From Kutzneria buriramensis (lineage in GTDB: Bacteria; Actinomycetota; Actinomycetes; Mycobacteriales; Pseudonocardiaceae), in NCBI RefSeq assembly GCF_003387475.1, contig NZ_QUNO01000007.1, positions 1 to 64,000 on the forward strand: a stretch of DNA of 64,000 bases. Direction: 5' to 3'. Position 1 is the stretch's first letter, and each line of letters begins with the position of its first letter. The notes beneath the pieces were generated by a model, which worked only from the letters and a program-made list of their open reading frames with translations, searched no databases and was not told the origin of the DNA. This document shows, in pieces, positions 48,547 to 57,569 of this stretch. A program made the position numbers and the translations under genes.

Positions 48547-50668
48547 TCGACATGCCCAGCGCGGCCGCGTGCTCGGTGCCGGCGACGACTTCTCGTTCGC
48601 CGGCAGCCGCGTCGCCGGGCCGGCCGCGCAGCAGCAGCGCCTGCCCGTAGCGGATTCGACACACGACGACGGCGGGCCAGTGCCCGAGGGCGAGGTTGTG
48701 CTGGATCGCGGTGTGCAGATGTCGCACCGCGCGGTCGATGTCGCCGGTGGTGAGCGCGGCGATGCCCAGCGAGTGGTGGGCGGAGCCGAAGCAGGCCACG
48801 GCCAGGCTGGGCATGATCGGCAGGTCGGCGAACGGCCGGAGCTGCTCGTACACCTGGGTGGCGGTGGCGGTGTCGCCGAGCCGGTACGCGGCCTCGGCGA
48901 TGCCGCTCATCGACACCAGCCACGTGCTCGACCGCGGCAGCGCGGCCAGGCCGTGACCGGTCAGGCGGGCCAGGGAGCTCGCGGCCTTGCGCTGGTCGCC
49001 GGTGATCGCCGCGGCGGCCGCCAGGGCGGCGAAGTAGGAGTTGTCGATGGTGCTGAGGGTGGTGGAGTGCACGAGTTCGTCCAGCATCGGCAGGACCTCG
49101 GCGAGCCGCCCCTGGAACCAGCGGATCGCCACCAGCTGCGCGCCGTACCAGCCCATCGCGTCGGCGTCGCCCGCCTCCTGCCCGAGCTCGGCGCAGGACA
49201 GGGCCAGCTTCTCCGCCTCCTCGAACCGGCCGGCGCGGATCGTCAGCATCACGCGCATCGCCGTCACGGCGAAGCCGACCGCCAGGTGCTCGCGGTCGGC
49301 CAGCAGGTGCTCCAGCTCGCCCAGCCGTCTCTCGGCGTGCGGGTCGGCCGCCATGAACAGGTCGATGGTGTGCCACAGCAGGCCCATCAACCGGTCGATG
49401 GGCCGCCCCGTCCGGTCGCTCTCGCCGATCAGCTCCAGGGCGAGCGTCTGTCTCAGCCGGCCGTGGTCGGGGCCGAGCACGCAATGGTGAGCGATGCTCA
49501 GCGCCTCGGCGTGCGCGACCGGGTCGCCGGCCAGGCGCGCCTCGGCGAGCACGGCGAGGATCTCGTCGTGCTCCGCGTGCTGGTACTGGGACTCGCCGGC
49601 GAGGCGGATCCGGAGCCGCAGCGCCAGCGGCGACCGAGGATCGACGGCAGCCAGCGCGTGCCGCAGCCGTGACCGCATCTGGTTCGCGGTGGTCGCCGTG
49701 CGATGTTCGTGCACCCACAAACCGCACAGTCCCAACACTGCCAGCGCCTGACCGGCGGCGTCGCCGGCCTGTTCGGCGAGGCGGAAGGTGATCTCGAACT
49801 GCTGCCGGCTGGTCAGCAGGCTGCCGTCGACGCACAGCGCCTGCGTGCCGGCGGCGAGCGCCGCTTCGAGCTGGTCGGTGTGCTGTGCGCGTTGTGGGCC
49901 GGGGCCGAGCAGGTTGTCGTCCTGGGTGAGGATCCGCCGGTGGATGTCGGTCAGCACCGGCGACGGCTCGACGCCGAACTCCTCGATCAGCACCAGCCGG
50001 GCGCGGCGGAACGCCTCCAGCGCGTCGGTCTGCCGGCCCGCGCGGTACAGCGCCGTCATCAGCTGGCCCCACAGCCGCTCGTTCTCGGGATGGCTCGTGG
50101 TCAGCCCCTCGAGCTCGGCGACGAGGTGCTGGCCGTGGCCGGTCGCCAGCTCGGCGTCGATCCGGTCCTGCACGGCGTCGTGGCGCAGCTGCGCGAGGCG
50201 GCGTCCCTCGGACGTCAGGGCGGGCAGACCCGGGAAGTCCTCGTAGGCGTCGCCCCGCCACAGGCGCAGCGCGGCCGCCAGCTGTCCGATCGCGACGTCC
50301 GGACGGCCGGCCTCCAGCGACCGATGGCCCGCCGCCGCCAGCCGTTCGAAGCGGACGGCGTCGACCAGGTCGGGGTCGCCCCGCAACAGGTAGCCGGGGG
50401 CGCGGGTGATGATCAGCTCCGGCGACCCGATCGCCTTGCGCAGCCGCGAGACGTAGGTGCGCACGGTCCGGTCCGCGTCCAGCGGCGCGTCCAGTCCCCA
50501 CAGCAGCTCCACCAGCGCGGACACGGCGACCGGGTGGGCGTCGGCGGCGACCAGCCGCGCGAGTAGGGCCCGCAGCCGCGGCCCGCCGAGGTTCACCGGC
50601 ACGCCGTCGACGTCGACCTCCAGACAACCCAGCACCCGGATGTCAACGACACGCGGAATATCGCCCAC
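48527..50668 (-). CDS. SARP-type (BTAD) transcriptional regulator with long TPR-like C-terminus
   Basis: A 713-aa protein has an OmpR-like winged helix (residues about 8-95: IRVLGCLEVDVDGVPVNLGG, then RTVRTYVSRLRKAIGSPELI and APGYLLR) followed by the BTAD domain (about 100-245: FERLAAAGHRSLEAGRPDVA, EERLWGQLMTALYRAGRQ-like and VLIEEFGVEPSPVLTDIHRR). The C-terminal 450 residues are helical repeats with no NTPase motif. SARPs are actinomycete activators of secondary-metabolism and, less often, other clusters. No biosynthetic cluster is in this window, so its target is unknown. The neighbouring tail cluster is a candidate. Confidence 0.9.
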   Translation of the reverse strand: MGDIPRVVDIRVLGCLEVDVDGVPVNLGGPRLRALLARLVAADAHPVAVSALVELLWGLDAPLDADRTVRTYVSRLRKAIGSPELIITRAPGYLLRGDPDLVDAVRFERLAAAGHRSLEAGRPDVAIGQLAAALRLWRGDAYEDFPGLPALTSEGRRLAQLRHDAVQDRIDAELATGHGQHLVAELEGLTTSHPENERLWGQLMTALYRAGRQTDALEAFRRARLVLIEEFGVEPSPVLTDIHRRILTQDDNLLGPGPQRAQHTDQLEAALAAGTQALCVDGSLLTSRQQFEITFRLAEQAGDAAGQALAVLGLCGLWVHEHRTATTANQMRSRLRHALAAVDPRSPLALRLRIRLAGESQYQHAEHDEILAVLAEARLAGDPVAHAEALSIAHHCVLGPDHGRLRQTLALELIGESDRTGRPIDRLMGLLWHTIDLFMAADPHAERRLGELEHLLADREHLAVGFAVTAMRVMLTIRAGRFEEAEKLALSCAELGQEAGDADAMGWYGAQLVAIRWFQGRLAEVLPMLDELVHSTTLSTIDNSYFAALAAAAAITGDQRKAASSLARLTGHGLAALPRSSTWLVSMSGIAEAAYRLGDTATATQVYEQLRPFADLPIMPSLAVACFGSAHHSLGIAALTTGDIDRAVRHLHTAIQHNLALGHWPAVVVCRIRYGQALLLRGRPGDAAAGEREVVAGTEHAAALGMSITALLD

Positions 50669-50777
50669 ACCGCCCCCAGCACAGGTTGTGTCACCTGCCA
50701 GGACAGGAGCGGCGGCCCGTTTGTCGGATACGTCGGACCGTGCCGGCGCTGCTGATCGGCGGAGGGGTTGGCGCCGG

Positions 50778-51752
50778 TCAGGGGATGATCAGCACCTGCC
50801 CGGGGAAGATCACGTTCGGGTTGGCGATGCCGTTGGCCGCCGCGATCGCCTGGTACGTGGTGCCGAAGCGCGCGGCGATGCCCGACAGCGTGTCGCCGGG
50901 CTGCACGGTGTAGGTGCGGCGGGCCGGCTCGGGCCCGTCGATCAGCAGCACCTGGCCGGGGAAGATCCGGTTCGGATCGGCGATGCCGTTGATCTGCTGG
51001 AGATGCTGCCAGGTGGTGCCGAACCGGGCGGCGATGCCGGACAGCGTGTCGCCGGCCTGCACGGTGTACGTCCGACCGGACGGCGGCGGTGGGGGCGGGG
51101 GCACCGGTCCGGAGCCCCCGAGGGTGAGGTCGGCGAGGGTGAACGCGCCGACGGTGACGTCCCGGTCGACCGGCCCGGCGACACCCGGCACGACGCCTTC
51201 GTCGCTATGCTGGTGCAGGGCGAGCCGGGGATGGCTGTAGCCGCCGGTGTCGCCGGGCGCGCCGTTGAACAGGGCGAGCCAGACCGCCACATCGCCGTCG
51301 GCCCATTCGTCCGGACGCAGGGTGTTGCGCCAGGTGGACAGGCTGGCGTAGACCGCGACCCGCTGCACGCCGGTGGCCTCGCGCAGCAGTCGGATCCAGT
51401 CGGCGACGAATCCGTTGGCAGTGCCCGCATCCCAGTGGATGTGGTCGGTCGGCGAGTCCTCGATGTCCAGCATCGGGAGGAAGGAGCCGGCGCCGAGCAC
51501 CCCGAGCTTGGTGGCCATGCCGGCGAACGTGTCGACGTTCGCGCCGACGCCCGGACCGGGGTCGCCGAAGTGGTAGCCGCCCGCCGCGATGCCCGCGCCC
51601 CGAGCGCCGTCCACCTGCGCGACGCAGGTCGGCGAAAAGTAGTAGTCCCCCTGCGTGAGCTTCACGGAAGTGTAGGAGATGTTGTTGCCGCTGACAGCGT
51701 TCCAGTCGGTGACGTTGTTCCACTGCGACACGTCGATTCCGAAGTCGGGCAT
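50778..51752 (-). CDS. GH25 muramidase with two LysM domains, endolysin-like
   Basis: A 324-aa protein starts at ATG 51752 with a strong GGAGGGG site. There is no signal peptide: the GH25 domain begins at once (PDFGIDVSQWN, D7 catalytic). MLDIED (D96, E98) and a HxHSDEGVVPG-like region complete it. A proline linker is followed by LysM 1 (about 229-271) and LysM 2 (281-323), which are near copies. It would cut bacterial peptidoglycan. A cytoplasmic muramidase without signal fits a phage-type endolysin released by other means. It is divergent from the LuxR gene that precedes the tail cluster. Confidence 0.9.
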   Translation of the reverse strand: MPDFGIDVSQWNNVTDWNAVSGNNISYTSVKLTQGDYYFSPTCVAQVDGARGAGIAAGGYHFGDPGPGVGANVDTFAGMATKLGVLGAGSFLPMLDIEDSPTDHIHWDAGTANGFVADWIRLLREATGVQRVAVYASLSTWRNTLRPDEWADGDVAVWLALFNGAPGDTGGYSHPRLALHQHSDEGVVPGVAGPVDRDVTVGAFTLADLTLGGSGPVPPPPPPPSGRTYTVQAGDTLSGIAARFGTTWQHLQQINGIADPNRIFPGQVLLIDGPEPARRTYTVQPGDTLSGIAARFGTTYQAIAAANGIANPNVIFPGQVLIIP

Positions 51753-51798
51753 GGATTCCCCTCCTGTTGCGGACGTCGGCGACGACCATGCCAACGCG

Positions 51799-51871
51799 CG
51801 TCGACAATCCGTCGACAACGCTCGTCAGAAACGCACCGCGGCGAGGGTTGGCTGTCGACGGATTGTCGACG
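51799..51871. repeat. Perfect 19-bp inverted repeat in divergent endolysin/LuxR promoter region
   Basis: CGTCGACAATCCGTCGACA (51799-51817) is repeated exactly in reverse at 51853-51871 with a 35-bp spacer. Each arm has an internal GTCGACA-type repeat. It sits between the two divergent starts (51752 and 51920). This is the position for a shared regulatory site, perhaps of the MalT-like LuxR protein, though a long cruciform or attachment-like site is possible. Confidence 0.8.
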
Positions 51872-51919
51872 GGTCGTGCGACCGTCCACGCCGGAGGAGG
51901 GCGGGGGAGGAGCGGGGGC

Positions 51920-54610
51920 ATGGCTGTGTTGGGACGGACGCGGGAGGTAGCGGCGCTGCTGCGCGCCGTGACGGATGCGTCGGCGGGCAGCGGGTCGGCG
52001 CGGATTCTGTTGGGGGAGGAGGGGATCGGGCGGTCCACTGTGTTGCGGCACCTCGCGGACACGGTGTCGTGCCGGGTGCTGTGGGTGCGGGGCTGCCGGG
52101 CCGAGGCGGAGCTGCCGTTCGCCGGCGCCGCGCAGCTGCTCGGCGGCCTGGGGGAGCACTTCGCGCAGGTGCCGCCAGCGCGGCGGCGGGCGTTGGAGGT
52201 GGCGCTGGCGCTCGCGGACGGACCGGCGCCGAACGTGCTGGCGGTCTGCGCCGGGGCACTGGACGTGTTGGGTGCGGCCGCCAAGCGGGGACCGCTGCTG
52301 GTGCTGGTGGACGATCTCCAGTGGATCGACCCGGAGTCCCGGCTGCTGCTTGCCTACGTCGGGCGGCGGCTGGCGCGGGAGCGGATCGCGCTGGTGATGG
52401 CGCTGCGCGAGATGCCCGCCGACCCGGAGCCGGAGCTGCCCGTGGTGGCGCTGCGCGGCTTGAACGTTGCGGACAGTCGCCGGCTGGCCCGGTCGCACGG
52501 GTTGACCGCGCACGATCACGAGGTGGCGGCGGCTGTCGAGGCGACCGGCGGAAACCCGTTGGCACTGCTGGAGATGCTGACCGGTGCCTCGAAGCGGACG
52601 GTGTGGCACGACGTGCTGGCGGAACTGCCCGAGGCGACGCGGCGGGCGCTGTTGGTGCTGGCCGTGGCCGGGCCGCTGGAGCCGGCGTCGCTCGATGCGA
52701 CGCTGGCCGAGCTGGAGCTTTCGTTGCACGACCTGGATCCCGCCGAAAGGCTGGACTTGGTGACCGTCGGCGACCAGTTCCGACTGCGGCACCCGCTGCT
52801 GGGGGCGGCGCTGACCGCGGTGACGCCGACCGCGACCAAGCGGGCGGTTCATCGCGCGCTGGCCGCTACATCGGAGCCGGATCGGCAGGCGTGGTACCAG
52901 TCGATGGTCACCGCAGGTCCGGATGACGAGTTGGCGACACGCCTCGCCGGGATCGCCCGGCGGGCGGGGGAACGCGCCGATCATGAGGCGGCGGCCCGGT
53001 TCATGCACCGCGCGGCCGATCTCACCGGGGCTTTGCCGGCAAAGGCGGAGCGGCTGCTCTCCGCGGCGGCGTCAGCGATGCGGGACGGGGCCGGCGAGCG
53101 GGCGGTGTCGTGGTGCCGGCACGCCATCGCAATCCGGGCCGATCCCGGTCTCCTGCCGGCCGCCACGGTGATCTCCGGACGTGCGCTGGCCGTGGCCGGC
53201 CGACACCGGGAGGCCTACGACACGCTCACCGATGCGGCATCGAGGGTCGCACGACACGACCCTGTGGCGGCGGCCGTGCTGCTGTGCGAGGCGACGGTGC
53301 CGGCAACAGTTCTGGGCCAGGGGCGACTGGCCTGCGAAGCCGCCGGCGAGGCCGAGTCGCTCGCCGGCGGCGCGCCGCTGCCCGCGCGGGCACGGTTGCA
53401 GGCCACGGCGGCACGCGTTTTGCACGGCCTGCCGGACAAGGCGGCATGGCCGGACGGCGAGGCGGCGTTGCCGTCGGTGGACGAGCTCGCCGGCGACACG
53501 ATGTCGTTGGTGCAGGCGGCAACCGTGCACCTGTGGGCGGAACGGCCGGAGGCGGCGCGGATGGCGGTCAACGCGGCGATCGACCGCCTGCGGCGCGGCG
53601 GTTCGCAGTCGCTGCTGGCCGTCGCGTTGACGGTACGCAGCGACCTCGCCTTCCGCGCCGGCCGGTGGATGTCGGCACAGGCCGACGCCATGGAGGCCGT
53701 GAAGGCCGCTGAGTCCAATGGAACCGTCGCGTTCGGACTGATCGCGCTGGCGCGACTCGACGCCGTTCGGGGCGACGACACCCTGTGCGGCGAACGAATC
53801 GCCCGCAGCCGCCGGGAAGCCGGCCCGTACGGGATCGACCTGCGCCTGCTGCTGGAACCCGCGGTCGAAGGGCTGGCGGCGCTCGGCGCCGGCGAACCGG
53901 CAGCCGCGCTGGAGCCGCTGGAGGCCGCGTGGGCGCAGGCCCTCGAGGGTGGCGTGGGAAACCCGAACGTCGTGCCGTTCGCCGCCGATCTCGCCGAGGC
54001 AAATGTCCGATGTGGACATCGGAAGAGGGCGACGGAGGTGTTGTCCTGGCTGGAAGAACGGGCGGCCACGCTGCGGCTGGCCGGTCCCCTGAGAGGTGCG
54101 CTGCGCGGCAAGGGCCTGCTCGACGCTGACGTGGAACTGCTGGCCGCCGCCCGCCAGGCCTGCGACAACCCGTTCGAACTGGCCCGAATCCTGTTGTGCG
54201 AGGGCGAAGTCCTCCGCCGAACCCGTCATCCCGCCGCCGCCCGGCCGTCGCTGCGCAAAGCGCTGCGCCTGTTCGAAGGCCTCGGCGCAAAAGGCTGGGC
54301 CGAACGCGTCGCCACCGAACTGGCCGCCGCCGGCGAGCGCGACGTCACCGCTCCCGACAGGACCGTCGAAGTGCTTACCCCGCAACAGCTCCAGATCGCA
54401 CGCCTGGTGGCGGCGGGCCGCAACAACGTCGAGACGGCCGAGGCGCTGTTCCTGTCCCGAAAGACGGTCGAGGGCCACCTCACCCAGGTGTACCGCAAGC
54501 TCCGCGTGCACTCTCGGACACAGCTGGTGAACGCCTTGTCACGCCTGGACAACACCCTTGGGGGAGCAGGGGCCGTGTTCGAGGGACACCACGTCGACAT
54601 CGGACCGTGA
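51920..54610 (+). CDS. MalT-like LuxR-family ATPase regulator (LAL type) heading the tail cluster
   Basis: An 896-aa protein starts at ATG 51920 behind GGAGGAGCGGGGG-type purines. The N-terminal NTPase has LLGEEGIGRSTVLRHL (Walker A with Arg in place of the invariant Lys) and LLVLVDDLQWIDPESRLLL (intact Walker B). About 500 residues of helical repeats follow. The LuxR HTH is at the end (LTPQQLQIARLVAAGRNNVE, then ALFLSRKTVEGHLTQVYRKL). It ends 83 bp before the first tail-cluster gene on the same strand and is the likeliest activator of it. The Walker A change may abolish ATP hydrolysis. Confidence 0.9.
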   Translation: MAVLGRTREVAALLRAVTDASAGSGSARILLGEEGIGRSTVLRHLADTVSCRVLWVRGCRAEAELPFAGAAQLLGGLGEHFAQVPPARRRALEVALALADGPAPNVLAVCAGALDVLGAAAKRGPLLVLVDDLQWIDPESRLLLAYVGRRLARERIALVMALREMPADPEPELPVVALRGLNVADSRRLARSHGLTAHDHEVAAAVEATGGNPLALLEMLTGASKRTVWHDVLAELPEATRRALLVLAVAGPLEPASLDATLAELELSLHDLDPAERLDLVTVGDQFRLRHPLLGAALTAVTPTATKRAVHRALAATSEPDRQAWYQSMVTAGPDDELATRLAGIARRAGERADHEAAARFMHRAADLTGALPAKAERLLSAAASAMRDGAGERAVSWCRHAIAIRADPGLLPAATVISGRALAVAGRHREAYDTLTDAASRVARHDPVAAAVLLCEATVPATVLGQGRLACEAAGEAESLAGGAPLPARARLQATAARVLHGLPDKAAWPDGEAALPSVDELAGDTMSLVQAATVHLWAERPEAARMAVNAAIDRLRRGGSQSLLAVALTVRSDLAFRAGRWMSAQADAMEAVKAAESNGTVAFGLIALARLDAVRGDDTLCGERIARSRREAGPYGIDLRLLLEPAVEGLAALGAGEPAAALEPLEAAWAQALEGGVGNPNVVPFAADLAEANVRCGHRKRATEVLSWLEERAATLRLAGPLRGALRGKGLLDADVELLAAARQACDNPFELARILLCEGEVLRRTRHPAAARPSLRKALRLFEGLGAKGWAERVATELAAAGERDVTAPDRTVEVLTPQQLQIARLVAAGRNNVETAEALFLSRKTVEGHLTQVYRKLRVHSRTQLVNALSRLDNTLGGAGAVFEGHHVDIGP

Positions 54611-54693
54611 GATCGAGGGAGCCACCCGATGCGGCCGGCCGGCTCCGGCAGCCAGAGTTGAGGAACAGCAACGCCAACGGCACGGGGAGAGAC

Positions 54694-55626
54694 ATGGACA
54701 CCGCCAGCCAGATCGTGTTGCGCCTGGCCGATCCGTCGGCCCGACCGGGCGTGCTCACGGCTGACGCGCTGCTCGCCGTCGCCACCGTCGCCTACGACCT
54801 CGACCCGGCGCTGGCGACGGCCCCCGCGACGGCGGTCTTCGACCGGTTCGACCTGGCGGTGCCGCTCGGCTCGCACGTGAGCGCGACGGCGCAGTTCCGC
54901 CGCACCGGCGAGCCGATCCCGTGGGAGGTGGCCGCCAGCTGGGACACCGGCGCGGTGCCGCCGCCGGCCGCCGACGCGGTCTGGGCCGGCAGCATCGTGG
55001 TACGCACCGCGATCGTCACCGACACGATCGTCGGCGTCAGCACCGCCGAGCCCGACCTGGACGCCGCGTTCGCGGCCGCGCTGGCCGGACTGCCGGCGAC
55101 CGCGACGCCCGACCAGGTCCGGGCGGCGCTGCGCGGCGCGGCCGCCACGGTGGACTCGCCGCCGCTGACCGACACCGAACTGGACGGGGTGCTGGCGGCC
55201 TTCGCCGCCGGTTCCACCGACGTCCGGGTCCTCGGTCGCGCGGTCGGCGGCCGCGAAACGCTCGTCACCGGCCTGCGGATGAGCCCGGCCGGACAAGATC
55301 CGGCCCCGGCCCCGGTGGCCCTGCCCGTCGTGGTGTCGTTCCTGGTCGCCGACGCGGCCACGAGCCCGCGAACGCTGTTGCAGGGCACCGTGGCCGCCCG
55401 GCTGGGCGCGGCCCGCTACCCCGCGGCGGCCGCCCCGGCCGGCGCCCCGGCACGCCTGCACGACCGCCTGGTCTGCTGGGTCGTGCCGGGGTCCCTGTTC
55501 GACGATCCCGGCTGGCCGGGCGGGGCGAGCGGCACCGCCGCCCAGCAGCGCGCCGCCCGGCTGACCGCCGCCCGGAGCTGGCTCGCCGGCCAGGGCGTCG
55601 CCGTCGTCACGGTGGATCTGCCGTGA
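54694..55626 (+). CDS. Unknown 310-aa protein, first gene of tail-like cluster
   Basis: It starts at ATG 54694 after GGGGAGA, 83 bp past the LuxR gene, and is followed by the sheath gene at 49 bp. The protein is Ala/Pro/Thr-rich and beta-strand-like (FDRFDLAVPLGSHVSATAQF, SIVVRTAIVTDTIVGVS) with no signal peptide or membrane segment. I do not recognise its family. By position it could be a tail terminator, scaffold or an accessory regulator of assembly, none shown by sequence. Confidence 0.7.
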   Translation: MDTASQIVLRLADPSARPGVLTADALLAVATVAYDLDPALATAPATAVFDRFDLAVPLGSHVSATAQFRRTGEPIPWEVAASWDTGAVPPPAADAVWAGSIVVRTAIVTDTIVGVSTAEPDLDAAFAAALAGLPATATPDQVRAALRGAAATVDSPPLTDTELDGVLAAFAAGSTDVRVLGRAVGGRETLVTGLRMSPAGQDPAPAPVALPVVVSFLVADAATSPRTLLQGTVAARLGAARYPAAAAPAGAPARLHDRLVCWVVPGSLFDDPGWPGGASGTAAQQRAARLTAARSWLAGQGVAVVTVDLP

Positions 55627-55675
55627 CGACGACCAAGTCCCGTCTCGCACGCCAACACCACGCCCGGAGACCGGC

Positions 55676-56872
55676 ATGACATCTCTCGTCCAACCCGCCT
55701 TCCCCTTCGTCAACGTCACCGTCGACGCCAGCGCGCTGATCCCGACCGCGCAGCGCGCGCCGGGGGTCGTCGCGGTCGTCGGCAACGCCGACGGCGCCAC
55801 CGCCCCGCCCTCGACGCCGCTCGTGGTGACCAGCCACGACGACGCCATCAACCTGTTCGGCAAGGCGAAGGCGGCCACCGCGCTGAGCAGCAGCCTCGAC
55901 CTGGTGCTCCAGCAGGACCCGCAGCCGAGCAAGATCTACGGCGTCCGCACGCCGACGGCCGGCAACTACGCCGCCGCGCTGACCGGCCTGGAGGCCGCCG
56001 ACGACGTCACGTTCGTCTGCCTGGCCAACGAGACGTCGATCGGCGCGGCCACCGCCGGCGCCACCGCGGCCACCGGCCTGCACGCGCTCACCGAGCACGT
56101 GGAGAACATGTCGGCCGCCGGCAGCCGCCGGATGGCTGTCGCGATGATCGACCCGACCCTGCCCCGCACCGCCACGTACGTCACCGACGTGCTGGCCACG
56201 ACCAGCTACGGCTCGCTCAAGAGCCCGACCGGCCGGCTGATCCTCATCGCCGCCCGCGGCGCCACCACCAACGCGGCGGTCACGCCGGCTCCGGTGGCCG
56301 ACGCCGCCGCGGCGGCGATGGGGGCGATCGCCGGCTACGCGCCCAGCACCAGCGTCGTGCTCAAGCAGGTGCGGGGCTTCACCGTCCCGGTCACCCAGCA
56401 GTACGTGCCGGCGGAGGTCACCGCGCTGGCCGCCGCGGGCGCGATCCCGCTGATCGACCCGGCGCTGATCCCGGGCTCCGGCCTGTTCTTCGGCGACGGC
56501 GGCGCCTTCTCGGCCGATCCCGCGTTCAACTACGTCGACGAGCGCCGGGCCATCGACCAGATCGAGTTCCAGCTGCGCGCCGGGCTGATCGGCACGGTCG
56601 GCGACGCGCGGATCACCAAGGCCGGCCTGACCACCGTGCGGGTGCGGGTGGAGAGCATCCTCGGCCCGCTGCTGCTCGGCGGCGTGATCGACGCCTTCTC
56701 GGTGAACATCCCACTGCTGTCGATCCTGACCCTGCCGGACAGCGCCCGCAGCGCCACCGACCAGGCCCAGGTCGTGACCGCCCGCCAGAACCGGCAGGTC
56801 TCCGTCCTCATCAGCGTCACCTACGGGCCGGCCGTGCACCGGCTCAACGTGACGCTCGCCCCCCAGTTCTGA
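55676..56872 (+). CDS. Contractile tail sheath-like protein
   Basis: A 398-aa protein from ATG 55676. The N-terminus APGVVAVVGNADGATAPPSTP resembles the sheath opening that gives a strand-exchanging arm, and DDAINLFGKA is like the segment after it. The C-terminal third, from about residue 220, has VRGFTVPVTQQYVPAEVTAL, RRAIDQIEFQLRAGLIGTVG and ends PAVHRLNVTLAPQF, consistent with the conserved sheath C-terminal domain. At 398 residues it is near the small end of the family. Sheath subunits contract around the tube and drive it outward. The match is by eye and is the anchor for the cluster interpretation. Confidence 0.72.
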   Translation: MTSLVQPAFPFVNVTVDASALIPTAQRAPGVVAVVGNADGATAPPSTPLVVTSHDDAINLFGKAKAATALSSSLDLVLQQDPQPSKIYGVRTPTAGNYAAALTGLEAADDVTFVCLANETSIGAATAGATAATGLHALTEHVENMSAAGSRRMAVAMIDPTLPRTATYVTDVLATTSYGSLKSPTGRLILIAARGATTNAAVTPAPVADAAAAAMGAIAGYAPSTSVVLKQVRGFTVPVTQQYVPAEVTALAAAGAIPLIDPALIPGSGLFFGDGGAFSADPAFNYVDERRAIDQIEFQLRAGLIGTVGDARITKAGLTTVRVRVESILGPLLLGGVIDAFSVNIPLLSILTLPDSARSATDQAQVVTARQNRQVSVLISVTYGPAVHRLNVTLAPQF

Positions 56873-56884
56873 GCAGGAGCCACG

Positions 56885-57346
56885 ATGACGAATCCCGAGA
56901 CCAGCTGGAACACCCGGCTGACGGTGCACTACACCGACGACAAGGGCGTCGATCACGAGATCTCGCCGATCCAGTCGTTCACCCCGACCTTCGCCACCAC
57001 CGCGGAGCCGCTGCACAGCATCGAACGCACGCACGTCGGCGTGGTGGTGCAGCCCTACTCGCTGACGTTCTCCATGACGGTGAACGCGATCGGGCCGGCC
57101 AGCGCCCAGCTGACCGCGCTGGCGTTGAACGGCACCGAGTTCAGCATCTCGTTGCAGGAGAAGACCGGCAACGACTGGTCGTTCTCGACGATCGTGCTGC
57201 GGCGCTGCGTGCTCACCAGCGCCTCGCCGACGGCCGCCACCGTGACGGGTGCGCCGCAGGCGACGTTCTCCGGCTTCTCCATGCAGGTCGACGCCACCGA
57301 CAGCCACGGCGCCAAGACGTCCGGGCCGCCGCAGGCGATCGGCTGA
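56885..57346 (+). CDS. Tail tube-like protein
   Basis: A 153-aa protein 12 bp after the sheath stop, with GAGCAGGAG just upstream. Nearly all beta-strand: TRLTVHYTDDKGVDHEISPI, VQPYSLTFSMTVNAIG, NDWSFSTIVLRRCVLTSAS and SGFSMQVDATDSHG. Its size, place directly after the sheath and beta-barrel-like strand spacing fit an inner tube subunit of contractile tails (19-kDa type). Family membership is not certain by eye. Confidence 0.62.
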   Translation: MTNPETSWNTRLTVHYTDDKGVDHEISPIQSFTPTFATTAEPLHSIERTHVGVVVQPYSLTFSMTVNAIGPASAQLTALALNGTEFSISLQEKTGNDWSFSTIVLRRCVLTSASPTAATVTGAPQATFSGFSMQVDATDSHGAKTSGPPQAIG

Positions 57347-57362
57347 CCAGAGGGGAACTCCC

Positions 57363-57569
57363 ATGTCCGACGACTCGGCTCTCGACGACGGCAGCGGCGT
57401 GCTCGTCCCGCCGCCGCTGGACGGCCCGCCCGACGTGGCCGACGCGGACGGGCTGGTGCTGCGGTTCCCGGTGGAGATCGAGGTGCGGCTGGTGGCCCCG
57501 TTCGACCGGGAGCAGCTGGTCAGCGAGGCGCTGGATCGGCTGACCGCGGCGTTGGAGGGGCTGGCGTGA
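57363..57569 (+). CDS. Small 68-aa protein at tail assembly-chaperone position
   Basis: ATG 57363 follows AGAGGGGAAC. The N-terminal half is Asp/Pro-rich and probably disordered. The second half (VLRFPVEIEVRLVAPFDREQ, then LVSEALDRLTAALEGLA) looks like a strand followed by a helix. The strand-helix is similar to the very start of the next protein (VPVRIRLELDGDQPHPALVE). It lies where a small chaperone or tail-completion protein is usual. Its stop overlaps the next GTG start. Confidence 0.6.
   Translation: MSDDSALDDGSGVLVPPPLDGPPDVADADGLVLRFPVEIEVRLVAPFDREQLVSEALDRLTAALEGLA

Noticed and set aside
51799-51871. Phage attachment site or IS terminal repeats
   Set aside because: The arms are inverted, only 35 bp apart and lie between two intact promoters. 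No transposase, integrase or tRNA is near.
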